Shown: positions 1-7,901 of the stretch, piece after piece
How the letters are laid out: every line of letters starts with the position of its first letter
How positions within the stretch are numbered: the first letter of the stretch is position 1
DNA from: Methanoprimaticola sp047501175
GTDB taxonomy: Archaea; Thermoplasmatota; Thermoplasmata; Methanomassiliicoccales; Methanomethylophilaceae
NCBI RefSeq assembly: GCF_047501175.1
Contig: NZ_JBEQWH010000004.1
Location: 124,001-188,000 of the forward strand
DNA length: 64,000 bases
Direction: 5' to 3'
Made by a program: the position numbers and the translations under genes
Notes under the pieces: generated by a model
Seen by the model: the letters and a program-made list of their open reading frames with translations, nothing else
What the model was told of the DNA's origin: nothing
Databases searched by the model: none

Positions 1-45
1 TATGTCGTTCGGCCCACGCACCGTCCACGGACTCGGATAAGAGAT

Positions 46-71
46 CGGCCGCCTCCGACGGGAGACGGCCG
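46..71. terminator. Hairpin upstream of the purP 3' end
   Basis: Inverted repeat: CGGCCG at 46-51 pairs with 66-71 and CTCC at 53-56 pairs with GGAG at 61-64, around a 4-nt loop, followed by TTAAAA. It lies just past the end of the leftward purP gene and could stop transcription from either side. The first 83 bases hold no other gene I can support. Confidence 0.5.
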
Positions 72-83
72 TTAAAATGTGCC

Positions 84-1157
84 TCAGGACATTATGTCCT
101 TGAGATGGCCCTGCTGGATGGAATCCCTGATCTCCATCGCGAGCCTGGCACCGGTGCTCAGGCCGGGATAGATCAGGTCCGCATACGGTGAACCGGATAT
201 GAACGGGTTCGTCCCAGCCACGATCCTCGTGGAGATCTCGAACACCTTGAAGTCCAGCTTGTCGGAGACGACCGTCTCGAGACAGAACGGGCCCCACATG
301 CCGCCGAACAGCTCATAGGACTTGTTGACGATGGCCTCCGCCATCTCGAACGCCTTGGGAAGGAGCGACTCCCTGATGACCACGGACGTGTTCCCGGTCA
401 CGACGAAGGACGGGTACAGACCGTGTCTCCTGGACTCCTCGATCGATCCGAGCTTGTACATCTCGTCGATGTTGGACTCGTCGCGCCTGTCTATGGACAT
501 GAGCTCCAGGGACCCTCCCTGCTCGCACCTGTACCCGTCGGTCTTGTACGGGTCGTAGAAGAAGTGCAGATAGTACCTGGTCCCGAGGCAGTACTCCTGG
601 ATGGTGTACGGCTGGCTCTGGTCGATGGCCATCTTGAAGTCCGGGTAGTCCATGGCGATGAAGTATCCCCTCCCGCCCTTCGCCCCGTGGTACTTGACCA
701 TGACCGGCTCGTTGATCTCCCTGGCATCGGTGATGAGCTTCGGCATCGGGACGCCGGACGAGGTGATCCACTGCCTCTGCCTGTCCCTGTCGGACTCCCA
801 CCCGAGGACCGCGCGGTTCCCGTACGAGGGGATGGGGAGCTCCGCGAACCTGCGGGGCCCCATGTACTCGACGAACGAGCCGTGGGGGATGATTATGGTG
901 TTCCTGTCCTGAAGCTCTCCGATGCGCTCCTCGAAATCGTCGAAGTCCTTGTAGCGGAAGATCTCGTCGGGCTTCGCCAGGGGGAACGCGTCGTAGTACT
1001 TGGTACTGTGAGAGATGGTGAGTCCTAGAGTCTTGAAGCCCATCTTCCTAGCACCGTGGAAGATCTGGAGCGATGAATGGGAGCAGAGCGTCGCGATCGT
1101 TATGTCGCTCGTATCGTACCCGTCCAGAATCTCATCGATCTTACTCTTGGGAACCAT
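84..1157 (-). CDS. purP: FAICAR synthetase PurP
   Basis: ATP-grasp enzyme of archaeal purine synthesis: it formylates AICAR with free formate and ATP to give FAICAR, replacing the folate-dependent PurH step. The protein is about 357 aa, the normal family length. Visible family features are the N-terminal TLCSHSSLQIFHGARKMG segment, the GAKGGRGYF ATP-grasp loop and the C-terminal FEISTRIVAGTNP stretch. I choose the ATG at 1157 rather than the upstream TTG at 1166, because the TATA-like box centred near 1184 would place transcription start almost exactly on this ATG (leaderless). It sits downstream of the DIP1984-like gene on the same strand but has its own promoter. Confidence 0.93.
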   Translation of the reverse strand: MVPKSKIDEILDGYDTSDITIATLCSHSSLQIFHGARKMGFKTLGLTISHSTKYYDAFPLAKPDEIFRYKDFDDFEERIGELQDRNTIIIPHGSFVEYMGPRRFAELPIPSYGNRAVLGWESDRDRQRQWITSSGVPMPKLITDAREINEPVMVKYHGAKGGRGYFIAMDYPDFKMAIDQSQPYTIQEYCLGTRYYLHFFYDPYKTDGYRCEQGGSLELMSIDRRDESNIDEMYKLGSIEESRRHGLYPSFVVTGNTSVVIRESLLPKAFEMAEAIVNKSYELFGGMWGPFCLETVVSDKLDFKVFEISTRIVAGTNPFISGSPYADLIYPGLSTGARLAMEIRDSIQQGHLKDIMS

Positions 1158-1177
1158 ATTGGTCAATTGCGTTCAAT

Positions 1178-1190
1178 GATAAAAATATCT
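1178..1190 (-). promoter_or_regulatory. TATA box of purP
   Basis: Read leftward, GATATTTTTATCA is an archaeal box-A-like element centred about 27 bp upstream of the purP ATG at 1157, which fits a leaderless transcript. Confidence 0.55.
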
Positions 1191-1382
1191 CCATACATAC
1201 TGTCTGGGATACCGTTCCGGGATCGGCGTAAACCCCTGTCCCTCCCTCGGACGTGCCGGCCGGTGCGTCGGTTGTTACGGTGAATGGTGTCCGTGCGATT
1301 GTCACGATCGGGGCTTCACGGTGAGTCGTGTCCCGCGCCCTGGGACGTGCAATATGGCAGACGCCATGGGTCGCACCCGCTC

Positions 1383-1401
1383 CGGCAGGTCCTACCTGCC
1401 G
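1383..1401 (-). terminator. Hairpin after the DIP1984-family gene
   Basis: Perfect 8-bp stem CGGCAGGT / ACCTGCCG with a 3-nt loop, starting 5 bp past the stop codon of the leftward gene at 1406. Probably its transcription end or a 3' stabiliser. The rest of 1158-1382 holds the purP promoter and nothing else I recognise. Confidence 0.5.
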
Positions 1402-1405
1402 ACCC

Positions 1406-1861
1406 TCAGACGAGGTCCGTGGTCCAGTTGAGCTCCTGTATCCTCACGTCGATGGAGCGGGCCTCCTCCGCCACCGAGTCCACGACCTTGCGGAGGTCCC
1501 TCACGTTCACGGTGCTCTGGACCCTGATCTCGGTCGAGCTGTACCTGTTGACCAGCGATCCGGCCTCGTTCAGGAACGCCCTGAGGATCTCCGACTTCCT
1601 GATCAGGATGTCGCGCCTGGCTATGAGCTCCGTGAGGGTCCTGCCGTCATCCGCCCTGGTGACGCTGTTGGTCAGGTTTATCCTGGTGATGAGGTCCTGC
1701 ATCTGATCCGACACCGAATCGAGTTCCGCCAGGAGGTCCCCGGGGTCCTCCGCGGGGCTCTCGCCCTCCTGCACCTTGGCGTTGCTGTTGAGCCTCCCGC
1801 CAAGTTCCAAGAGCCTGGTGTTCAGGTCCGCCCTGAGCTTCAATGCCTCGGCCAATCTCAT
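1406..1861 (-). CDS. DIP1984 family (septicolysin-like) protein
   Basis: 151-aa, mostly helical, charged protein without signal peptide or membrane segment. It matches the DIP1984/septicolysin family in length and in the N-terminal LAEALKLRADL and central SVTRADDGRTLTELIARRD segments. Despite the septicolysin name, no pore-forming role is established for the family, so the function is unknown and the protein is probably cytoplasmic. It is a single gene with ATG start, transcribed leftward from the short spacer it shares with the rightward RPA operon, and is followed by its own hairpin. Confidence 0.7.
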   Translation of the reverse strand: MRLAEALKLRADLNTRLLELGGRLNSNAKVQEGESPAEDPGDLLAELDSVSDQMQDLITRINLTNSVTRADDGRTLTELIARRDILIRKSEILRAFLNEAGSLVNRYSSTEIRVQSTVNVRDLRKVVDSVAEEARSIDVRIQELNWTTDLV

Positions 1862-1998
1862 GCACCGGACATCCGCGACCCGCGATTTAAACAGCGCGAG
1901 AACATCGTCCTTCGGACCCGATTATGAGCGGGGGACGCTTCTCTAAATACCGCCTCGTGCTCTACCGATTATCCCCGCACGGGGAGGGAGTCGATCCC

Positions 1999-3315
1999 AT
2001 GAACAACACAGAACTGACGCCTCACTTTGAAGAACTAAAAAAGGCGCTTGAAGGAAGTATCGACGACGATGAGCTCATGGCCGAGCTCAACAAGTACCTC
2101 AACGACTACCACGTGGACATAGCGGCCGCCAAGCGCGGGATCCTCAGGAAGTACGGGAAGAGCGACAGCTCGTTCGCCACCTCGTCCACGCCCGTGAAGA
2201 AGGTCGCGGACCTCAACGGCACGGAACCGAACGTGGACATCGTCGCCAAGATCGTCTACGTGGAGACGAAGAACATCACCGTCAAGGGCCTCAACAAGAC
2301 CATCGTCTCCGGCATCCTGGGGGATGACACTGGAACGGCATCGTTCACCGTCTGGGAACCTGGAGCGGTCCAGATGGAGAAGGGCTCGGTGTACAACTTC
2401 AGGAACTGCTACTGCAAGCTCTGGAACGAGCGCGTGCAGATCAACATCGGGAACCGCGGGAAGGTCGAGCCCGCCGTCGGGATCGAGTTCGAGGTCCCCA
2501 ACAGCACCGCGTCCCTCGCATCCACCGATGTGAAGATCGGGGACATCCGCGAGGGGATGGGCAACGTGTCCGTGGAGGGACGCATCATGTCCGTGGAATC
2601 CAGGAAGATCGTCAGCCGCGGCGAGGAGAAGATCGTCTACTCCGGCATAATCGCGGACGAGACCGGGAAGATACAGTACTCCGCATGGCACGACTTCGAC
2701 CTCAAGGCCGGGGAGTCCATCTCCGTCAAGAACTGCTACATACGCGCATGGAAGGGCATACCCCAGCTGAACATCGGCGACCGCGCCGTCGTGGACAGGC
2801 TCGGCACGCCCATCGAGGTCGAGGCCGGGGATTCCCTGAAGACCGTCTGCGAGATCAACAGGATCGGCGGCGGGCTCGACATCACCGTCGAGGGCGTCGT
2901 CGTGGACATGAAGAACGGGAGCGGCCTGATCAAGAGGTGCCCCCAGTGCAACCGCTCCGTCATGAACGGCATGTGCACCGCCCACGGCTCCGTGGACGGC
3001 ATACCCGACATGAGGATGAAGCTCGTCGTGGACGACGGCACCGGTGCGATCGGCGCCATCGTGAACCGCGTCGATACCGAGAGGCTCACCGGGGTGACGA
3101 TGAGCATGGCCACCCAGCTCGCCAACATCCAGGGCGAGGGCGTGATCGTGAGGGAGCTCATGGGGAGGATACTGCTCAAGAAGGTCCGCCTCACCGGCAA
3201 CGTCATGAGCGACGACTACGGACCCAGCATGATCGTGAGGTCCGCGGAGGCCGTGGAGACCGACATCCAGGAGGAGGCCGAGAAACTCCTTTCCGAAGTG
3301 GAGGCGGCGATATGA
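1999..3315 (+). CDS. rpa: Replication factor A (RPA), OB-fold ssDNA-binding protein
   Basis: Single-stranded-DNA-binding protein of replication and repair, 438 aa. Several OB-fold repeats are visible; for example, the ILGDDTGTASFTVWE and IIADETGKIQYSAWH strands belong to two related domains. A C-terminal zinc finger (CPQC, then CTAH, around residue 315) is typical of archaeal RPA large subunits. Start: the ATG at 1999, preceded by GGAGGGAG at good spacing, is preferred over the ATG at 1924, whose extra 25 residues look non-conserved. The stop overlaps the next gene by ATGA, so the two are translationally coupled. Confidence 0.9.
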   Translation: MNNTELTPHFEELKKALEGSIDDDELMAELNKYLNDYHVDIAAAKRGILRKYGKSDSSFATSSTPVKKVADLNGTEPNVDIVAKIVYVETKNITVKGLNKTIVSGILGDDTGTASFTVWEPGAVQMEKGSVYNFRNCYCKLWNERVQINIGNRGKVEPAVGIEFEVPNSTASLASTDVKIGDIREGMGNVSVEGRIMSVESRKIVSRGEEKIVYSGIIADETGKIQYSAWHDFDLKAGESISVKNCYIRAWKGIPQLNIGDRAVVDRLGTPIEVEAGDSLKTVCEINRIGGGLDITVEGVVVDMKNGSGLIKRCPQCNRSVMNGMCTAHGSVDGIPDMRMKLVVDDGTGAIGAIVNRVDTERLTGVTMSMATQLANIQGEGVIVRELMGRILLKKVRLTGNVMSDDYGPSMIVRSAEAVETDIQEEAEKLLSEVEAAI

Positions 3316-4232
3316 ACCCCAACGGAAAGATCAGCCCCAGGGAGACCGCCTGGAGGATCTTCGCCAACGAGCTGAACAGCTCCGTCCTGGAGATCAAGGC
3401 CACCGAGGAGAAGATGCCCTCGTACATCGTCACCCCCCTGGGCGCCAAGGTCAACAGGATCCTCATCGCGGGGACCATCACGGAGAAGGCCAACAGCGGC
3501 ACCGAGGACGAGCCCATGTGGAGGGCCCGCGTCCAGGACGTCAACGGCGTCTACTACCTGAGCATCGGAAGGTTCCAGCCGGATGCCCTCGCGGCCATGG
3601 CGGACCTCGAGGTGCCCTGCCATGTCGCAGCGGTCGGAAGGGTCCGCACGTACAACAACGGCGACGGCAGGACGTTCATATCGGTCAGGCCGGAGAGGAT
3701 AGTCAGGATCGAGGAGGACACGCTCAACGAGTGGCTCCTCGACACCGCCAAGTCCACATGGGCCAGGCTCAAGTGGATGAAGGAGGTCGTCTCCATGCCG
3801 GACGCCAAGGTGCCGGACCTCGTCAAGATGGGCATGACGCCCGTCGAGGCCGAGGGCATGCTCTACGCACTGGACAACGGCGAGATGCCCGATTCGTCCG
3901 CATACCTCAAGACCATACAGAACGCGCTCCGCAGGCTCCTTCCCGAGAAGGAGGTCGACTTCGGGTTCCCCGAGGGCCTGGACGACGGCCCCGACGAGAT
4001 CGACATCGACGAGGGAGGGTCCGAGAAGAGCAACCACGGGCAGATGGAGGACATCATCCTGAACCTGCTGGACGAGCTGGACGTCGACGGCAAGGGCGCC
4101 CCTCGCGACGAGCTCGAGAGAAGGGCCGAAGCTGAAGGCATAGGGGGGATAGAGCTCGAGGAGATCTCCAACACCCTCATGGACAAGGGACTCGTGTACG
4201 AGCCCAACCTCAGATACCTGAAACGCATCTGA
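3312..4232 (+). CDS. RPA-associated protein (COG3390 type)
   Basis: 306-aa partner of RPA, encoded immediately downstream with a 4-bp ATGA overlap. The N-terminal half holds one OB-like domain (RARVQDVNGVYYLSIGRF segment, roughly residues 45-125). The C-terminal half is acidic and ends in a winged-helix-like domain (MEDIILNLLDELDVDGKGA onward), a layout known for archaeal RPA-associated proteins. The conserved gene pairing suggests they form a heteromeric ssDNA-binding complex. Translation probably depends on coupling to rpa. Confidence 0.85.
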   Translation: MNPNGKISPRETAWRIFANELNSSVLEIKATEEKMPSYIVTPLGAKVNRILIAGTITEKANSGTEDEPMWRARVQDVNGVYYLSIGRFQPDALAAMADLEVPCHVAAVGRVRTYNNGDGRTFISVRPERIVRIEEDTLNEWLLDTAKSTWARLKWMKEVVSMPDAKVPDLVKMGMTPVEAEGMLYALDNGEMPDSSAYLKTIQNALRRLLPEKEVDFGFPEGLDDGPDEIDIDEGGSEKSNHGQMEDIILNLLDELDVDGKGAPRDELERRAEAEGIGGIELEEISNTLMDKGLVYEPNLRYLKRI

Positions 4233-4245
4233 TCAAAGTGTTTTG

Positions 4246-4267
4246 GGGCGGTCCGAAAGGACCGCCC
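4246..4267. terminator. Bidirectional terminator hairpin
   Basis: Perfect 9-bp stem GGGCGGTCC / GGACCGCCC with a GAAA loop, flanked by TTTT on the left and TTT on the right. It lies between two convergent genes that end at 4232 and 4277, so it can serve both. Confidence 0.7.
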
Positions 4268-4276
4268 GGTTTATCC

Positions 4277-4837
4277 TCACCTCATCTGAGCCAGTTCTTC
4301 ATCCAGCTTGTCGGAGTACTCGGAGAATCCAAGCCTTCCCGCCAGGATCATCCAGAACGCGAACAGTCCCATGAACAGCGCGAGGAATCCCGCGGCCCCG
4401 GTGAACACCGAGAAGATGCAGAGGATGAGCGCGACCCAGTAGTGCATCCTCTTCCAGCAGAGGACCGCGGACGCGATACCGCAGATGGAGGATGCGAGGT
4501 ACGCGAAGACTGCGTAGTTGAAGTACTGGGTGACCTCCTCCCTGGAGAATCCGTACATCTCGACGAAGTTGGGGTCGGCCATGAGGATGTCCACGATGGA
4601 GTTGAGGTCGATCAGGAGATACAGGCCGAAGATCAGGAACGGCACGGAGTAGACCAGCATCAGGACCGCGGCCCAGTTCAGCTGGTTCCCGAGCGAGTCC
4701 TTGATCTTCGCTTTCTCGGCCTCGGCGACCGCAGGGTCGTCCGATGGCACCTTGGTACCGCATGAGGGACAGAAGCGGGCGTTCCCCGAGAGGTTCTGCC
4801 CGCAGTAGGTGCAAAAACGTTGCTCCTCAGTTAGCAT
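4277..4837 (-). CDS. Zinc-ribbon membrane protein
   Basis: 186 aa. The N-terminus carries a double CxxC zinc ribbon (CTYCGQ, then CPSCGT, residues 9-27). After a charged linker come about four hydrophobic segments (about 53-75, 104-125, 128-150, 152-170), typical of small archaeal zinc-ribbon/membrane proteins of unknown role. The last residues are charged and cytoplasmic-looking. It is a single gene between convergent and co-directional housekeeping genes. No specific family is recognised beyond the zinc-ribbon domain. Confidence 0.75.
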   Translation of the reverse strand: MLTEEQRFCTYCGQNLSGNARFCPSCGTKVPSDDPAVAEAEKAKIKDSLGNQLNWAAVLMLVYSVPFLIFGLYLLIDLNSIVDILMADPNFVEMYGFSREEVTQYFNYAVFAYLASSICGIASAVLCWKRMHYWVALILCIFSVFTGAAGFLALFMGLFAFWMILAGRLGFSEYSDKLDEELAQMR

Positions 4838-4873
4838 GTGACATCAATTCACTTTCTTCTAATTATATCTGAT

Positions 4874-5689
4874 TCAATCGACGAACGTCGCCGAACCGTA
4901 TCCCACCACGGAATCGGGATCGATACCGAGCGAATCGTTGGAATCCGTATGCAGGACCCCCTCCGGGATACAGCCGCTGCAGAGCCTCATCACGGTCATC
5001 ACCGGTCCGTACCCGCACATGGAGATGCGGTTGTCCGCTACGGTGCGGTACAGCCCGTCCGGGTCCATCGCGCGCACCCTGTCCAGGACCATCGAGTCGA
5101 GCCTTCCGGCATCACCCTTCGGGATGTAGTGGGACAGGTCGGTGGACGCGATGAAGACCACGTCGAACCCCTCGCACGCCTCCCTGAGACACGATGCGAG
5201 ACGTTCGGCGGCGGCAGGTGACTGGTCGCCCATGAGGATCGGGACGATCCTCGCCTCCGGGTCGATGTACTGGATGAACGGCACCTGGACCTCGACGGAA
5301 TGCTCGAACGCGTGCGCGTCCGGCGAGTCGGGGATCGACCCTGCCAGACGACCGCATATGCCCTCGTGCGTCCCGCACACCCCGAGCGGGGTGACGAACG
5401 GGTCCGAGCACAGGACGCTCCCCGCACATGTGCCATGATGGTCCGGTCCGATGATCACGTAGGCGTCGGGACCCCCGTCCTCGGCCAGCCTGCGGTAGAC
5501 GTGTGCGGCATTGGCCCCGGAGGCCATGTACCCCGCATGCGGGACCATGGCGCCACGGACCCTTCTGGAGGACCCGCGGCCCTCCGGGAGTCCCGGACCG
5601 AGGCCGTCCATGAAGCAGGATTCGATTGCGTCTCTGAGTCCCTCCGGACTCGCAGGGTAGAAGCGACCGGCGACTGCGGGCTGTCTCAT
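4874..5689 (-). CDS. MEMO family protein (AmmeMemoRadiSam system B)
   Basis: 271 aa, the expected family length. Visible motifs include RQPAVAGRFYP at the N-terminus, VPHAGY, IGPDHHG, HSVEVQVPF and STDLSHY, all conserved in archaeal MEMO-like proteins related to extradiol dioxygenases. Function in archaea is not settled; it commonly travels with ribosomal and mevalonate-pathway genes. Here it follows rpoK-rpsB on the same strand with a 50-bp gap, matching that known archaeal cluster order. Confidence 0.9.
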   Translation of the reverse strand: MRQPAVAGRFYPASPEGLRDAIESCFMDGLGPGLPEGRGSSRRVRGAMVPHAGYMASGANAAHVYRRLAEDGGPDAYVIIGPDHHGTCAGSVLCSDPFVTPLGVCGTHEGICGRLAGSIPDSPDAHAFEHSVEVQVPFIQYIDPEARIVPILMGDQSPAAAERLASCLREACEGFDVVFIASTDLSHYIPKGDAGRLDSMVLDRVRAMDPDGLYRTVADNRISMCGYGPVMTVMRLCSGCIPEGVLHTDSNDSLGIDPDSVVGYGSATFVD

Positions 5690-5739
5690 GGATGGGGTAT
5701 AGAAGTATGGTAAAAGGTTTTGAGGGTCTTAAAAGACCC

Positions 5740-6372
5740 TCAGATGACCAGCTTGGCCTCAAAGTCCTCGATCTCGAGCTTGAAGTCTTCGGGGTCCTTG
5801 AGGTCTCCCCTCTCGACAAGGGTCTGCCTGGAGAGCAGCCAGAAGATGCATGCCAGGGCACGCCTTCCCTTGTTGTTGGTGGGGATGACGATATCGACGT
5901 TACGGGTCTCGTTGTTGGCATCGCAGAGGGCCACGATGGGGATTCCGAGGTTGAGGGCCTCGTTGAGGGCCTGCTTGTCCGCAGAGGGGTCGGTGATGAC
6001 GAGCACTTCGGGCTCGATGAAGTTGGGGTTGGCGGGGTTGGTCAGGGTCCCGGGAACGAACCTGCCGGCGAAGGCGGGTGCGTTGATGGCCTTGGAGAAC
6101 TCCCTGGCGGGCTTCTGTCCGTACTGCCTTGCGCAGACGACGAGGACCCTGTTGGGGTTGAAGCGGGCAAGGAAAGAGGCTGCCGCCCTGATCCTGTCGT
6201 CGGTCTTCTTGATGTCAAGGACGTACAGTCCGTCGGTCCTGACCTTGTAGATGAAGTCCTTCATGTCAGCAGACTTCTGCTGGGTTCCGATGTGGACTCC
6301 GGATGTGAGGTAGGTTTCTTCGGGGACCAGGAGCTCGTTGCTGTCTATGGGCTGAATGTCATCGTCTGCCAT
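5740..6372 (-). CDS. rpsB: Small ribosomal subunit protein S2 (uS2)
   Basis: 210-aa uS2. Conserved stretches include TSGVHIGTQ, VLDIKKTDDRI, FVPGTLTNP, LVITDPSADKQALNEA and the terminal GRRALACIFWLLSRQ. It binds the 30S body near the head junction. It lies 11 bp downstream of rpoK, so both are probably on one transcript with MEMO. The acidic N-terminal extension (MADDDIQPIDSNELL) is common in this archaeal group. Confidence 0.97.
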   Translation of the reverse strand: MADDDIQPIDSNELLVPEETYLTSGVHIGTQQKSADMKDFIYKVRTDGLYVLDIKKTDDRIRAAASFLARFNPNRVLVVCARQYGQKPAREFSKAINAPAFAGRFVPGTLTNPANPNFIEPEVLVITDPSADKQALNEALNLGIPIVALCDANNETRNVDIVIPTNNKGRRALACIFWLLSRQTLVERGDLKDPEDFKLEIEDFEAKLVI

Positions 6373-6383
6373 TGAAATTCCTC

Positions 6384-6560
6384 TTAGTTCTTCACGACGG
6401 TGATGGGGATCATGTCGGCCTTGTACTCCAGCATCGCAATGTCGATGGGGTCGAGCATGGTCTCAGGGTAATCCACAAGCACAGGGGCCCCGTAGGAGAT
6501 CTGCAGCGACCTTGCGCCGATGATCCTGGCCTTCTCGAATCTGGTGTATTTGCTCTCCAT
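6384..6560 (-). CDS. rpoK: RNA polymerase subunit K (Rpo6/omega homologue)
   Basis: 58-aa archaeal Rpo6. The TRFEKARIIGARSLQISYGAP and DPIDIAMLEY segments are diagnostic of the Rpb6/omega family, which stabilises the largest polymerase subunit. The start is ATG at 6560; upstream in-frame codons give non-conserved sequence. It heads the rpoK-rpsB-MEMO transcript. A TATA-like element (GCTTATATGCGA, 6598-6609) lies about 40 bp upstream. Confidence 0.95.
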   Translation of the reverse strand: MESKYTRFEKARIIGARSLQISYGAPVLVDYPETMLDPIDIAMLEYKADMIPITVVKN

Positions 6561-6597
6561 GATATCACCAAGTGGGATACGGCTCGTATTCGCAGGT

Positions 6598-6680
6598 CGC
6601 ATATAAGCGTTTGCCTCCCTGTTAGTAGGGATAACAAACAACGCGCGCGTAATATATAGTGTGCGCACACAGCGTACATA
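6598..6680. promoter_or_regulatory. Divergent promoter rpoK / DUF2240 with GC palindromes
   Basis: The leftward TATA GCTTATATGCGA (6598-6609) serves rpoK. The rightward TATA TAATATATA (6650-6658) serves the gene at 6681. Two CG-rich palindromes flank the rightward box: ACGCGCGCGT (641-650 of this kilobase) and GTGTGCGCACAC (659-670). The second sits between TATA and the probable transcription start, a position where a bound protein could block initiation. Confidence 0.5.
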
Positions 6681-7253
6681 ATGGTTCACGCGGAGATAGT
6701 AACGGTTATTTCGGCGGACGGGATGCGGGCGACCATGGCAGACGAGCTTGAGCTTTGCACCGCGGCATTCTTCCGCACGATCGGCAAGGACGTGGCCACG
6801 ACGGACGAATTCGTGATGGAGGTGTCGCTGGGCCAGAAGTGGATGACACCGTCCGAGGCCAAGGCCCTGCTGTCAGCCCTGGTCAGGAGCGGCAAGATCG
6901 AACAGAAGGACGGGTACATACGCCCGAAGGGGGACATAGCCCAGATCGACGTGCCGCTGGCATATCGTCCGTCGAAGGACGTGCTGCAGCATGAGGCCCC
7001 GAAACAGGCCCCGCCCGTGCCGAAGACGTCCGATGGTAAGAGCCAGGATGTGTTCCCGGAGCTCATGGAGATAGCCGTGGGCGCAGGGATCCCCCGCCGT
7101 GAGTTCATACAGGAATGCAACCGCATCCAAAAGAATCTGGACATCGACATCTGCGTCGCCGCACTCGTCGTGCTGCGCGACGCAGGCGTCGACATCGCCC
7201 CGCTGACGGGGAAGGTCCGCGACTGGGTCGCGGGCCCGGTCACTCCTTCTTGA
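6681..7253 (+). CDS. DUF2240 family protein
   Basis: 190 aa, an archaeal conserved protein of unknown function. The N-terminal half (roughly 15-85) has winged-helix character (TPSEAKALLSALVRSGKIEQKDGYIRP). A Pro-rich linker follows, then a C-terminal helical domain with IPRREFIQECNRIQ and an ALVVLRDAGVD segment, the layout of DUF2240. It is probably leaderless: the TATA box is about 25 bp before the ATG and there is no Shine-Dalgarno. Its last 14 bp overlap the end of the convergent aMBF1 gene. Confidence 0.75.
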   Translation: MVHAEIVTVISADGMRATMADELELCTAAFFRTIGKDVATTDEFVMEVSLGQKWMTPSEAKALLSALVRSGKIEQKDGYIRPKGDIAQIDVPLAYRPSKDVLQHEAPKQAPPVPKTSDGKSQDVFPELMEIAVGAGIPRREFIQECNRIQKNLDIDICVAALVVLRDAGVDIAPLTGKVRDWVAGPVTPS

Positions 7254-7734
7254 TGAAGTTACCGAGGGTCATGCCGCCGCCGCGGTTGCCTCCGACGGTC
7301 CCGCCGGACTGGACGGCCTCGGTCAGCTTGACATCGAGGGCCTTCTCGATCTTCTTGGCGAGCCTGTCGTCCGGGACCAGGTTGTTGGCCTCGATCTTGG
7401 CGAGCGTCCCCTGCTTCTCCTGGATCTGGTTGGCGAAGGTCTTGAGGTCCATCCCCCTGGCCTCGCGTGCCCTCCTGATGACTCCTCCGTAATCGTCCAC
7501 GATCTCGATGGTCGTGGTCCCGGCATAGATGTCCTTGGATTGCATCCTCCTCTCGCGACGCTCCAGCCTCTGGTCTATGACCGACTGGGACACGGGAGCG
7601 CCCGGTCTGGATGTGGCCGAGGAACCCGACATCTCTCCGAACTTGGAGCAGTTGGGGCAAACGCTGAGTCTAGCGCCGTCCAGGATGATCTCGCGGGTCA
7701 CCGGGACGTCCTTTCCGCACATCTCGCATAACAT
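7240..7734 (-). CDS. Archaeal multiprotein bridging factor aMBF1
   Basis: 164 aa with the MBF1 layout: an N-terminal zinc ribbon (CEMCGK, then CPNCSK), a flexible Ser/Pro/Arg-rich linker and a Cro/C1-type HTH (YGGVIRRAREARGMDLKTFA, then QGTLAKIEANNLVPDDRLAKKIEKAL). aMBF1 associates with the ribosome and general transcription machinery. I take the ATG at 7734 because the zinc ribbon starts three residues later; longer in-frame extension upstream looks non-coding. Convergent 14-bp overlap with the DUF2240 gene. Confidence 0.92.
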   Translation of the reverse strand: MLCEMCGKDVPVTREIILDGARLSVCPNCSKFGEMSGSSATSRPGAPVSQSVIDQRLERRERRMQSKDIYAGTTTIEIVDDYGGVIRRAREARGMDLKTFANQIQEKQGTLAKIEANNLVPDDRLAKKIEKALDVKLTEAVQSGGTVGGNRGGGMTLGNFIKKE

Positions 7735-7901
7735 GCCCACTTCATCGTCGCCGCCGATATTATCTTTTGGTTCCGCCCCTCGGGACAGGACGCACGATAC
7801 GGAAACCGCGACCTCGGCCGGAGAGTCCACCGTGCCTACGCTCCCATGCGAACGCGGGAAACGGTTATAACCGACCTCCTCTGTAACCCGAGGGAGGATA
7901 T

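Noticed and set aside
1..83. Short rightward frame starting at base 2
   Set aside because: Only 13 codons to a TAA and no features; the stretch is better explained by the hairpin at 46-71.
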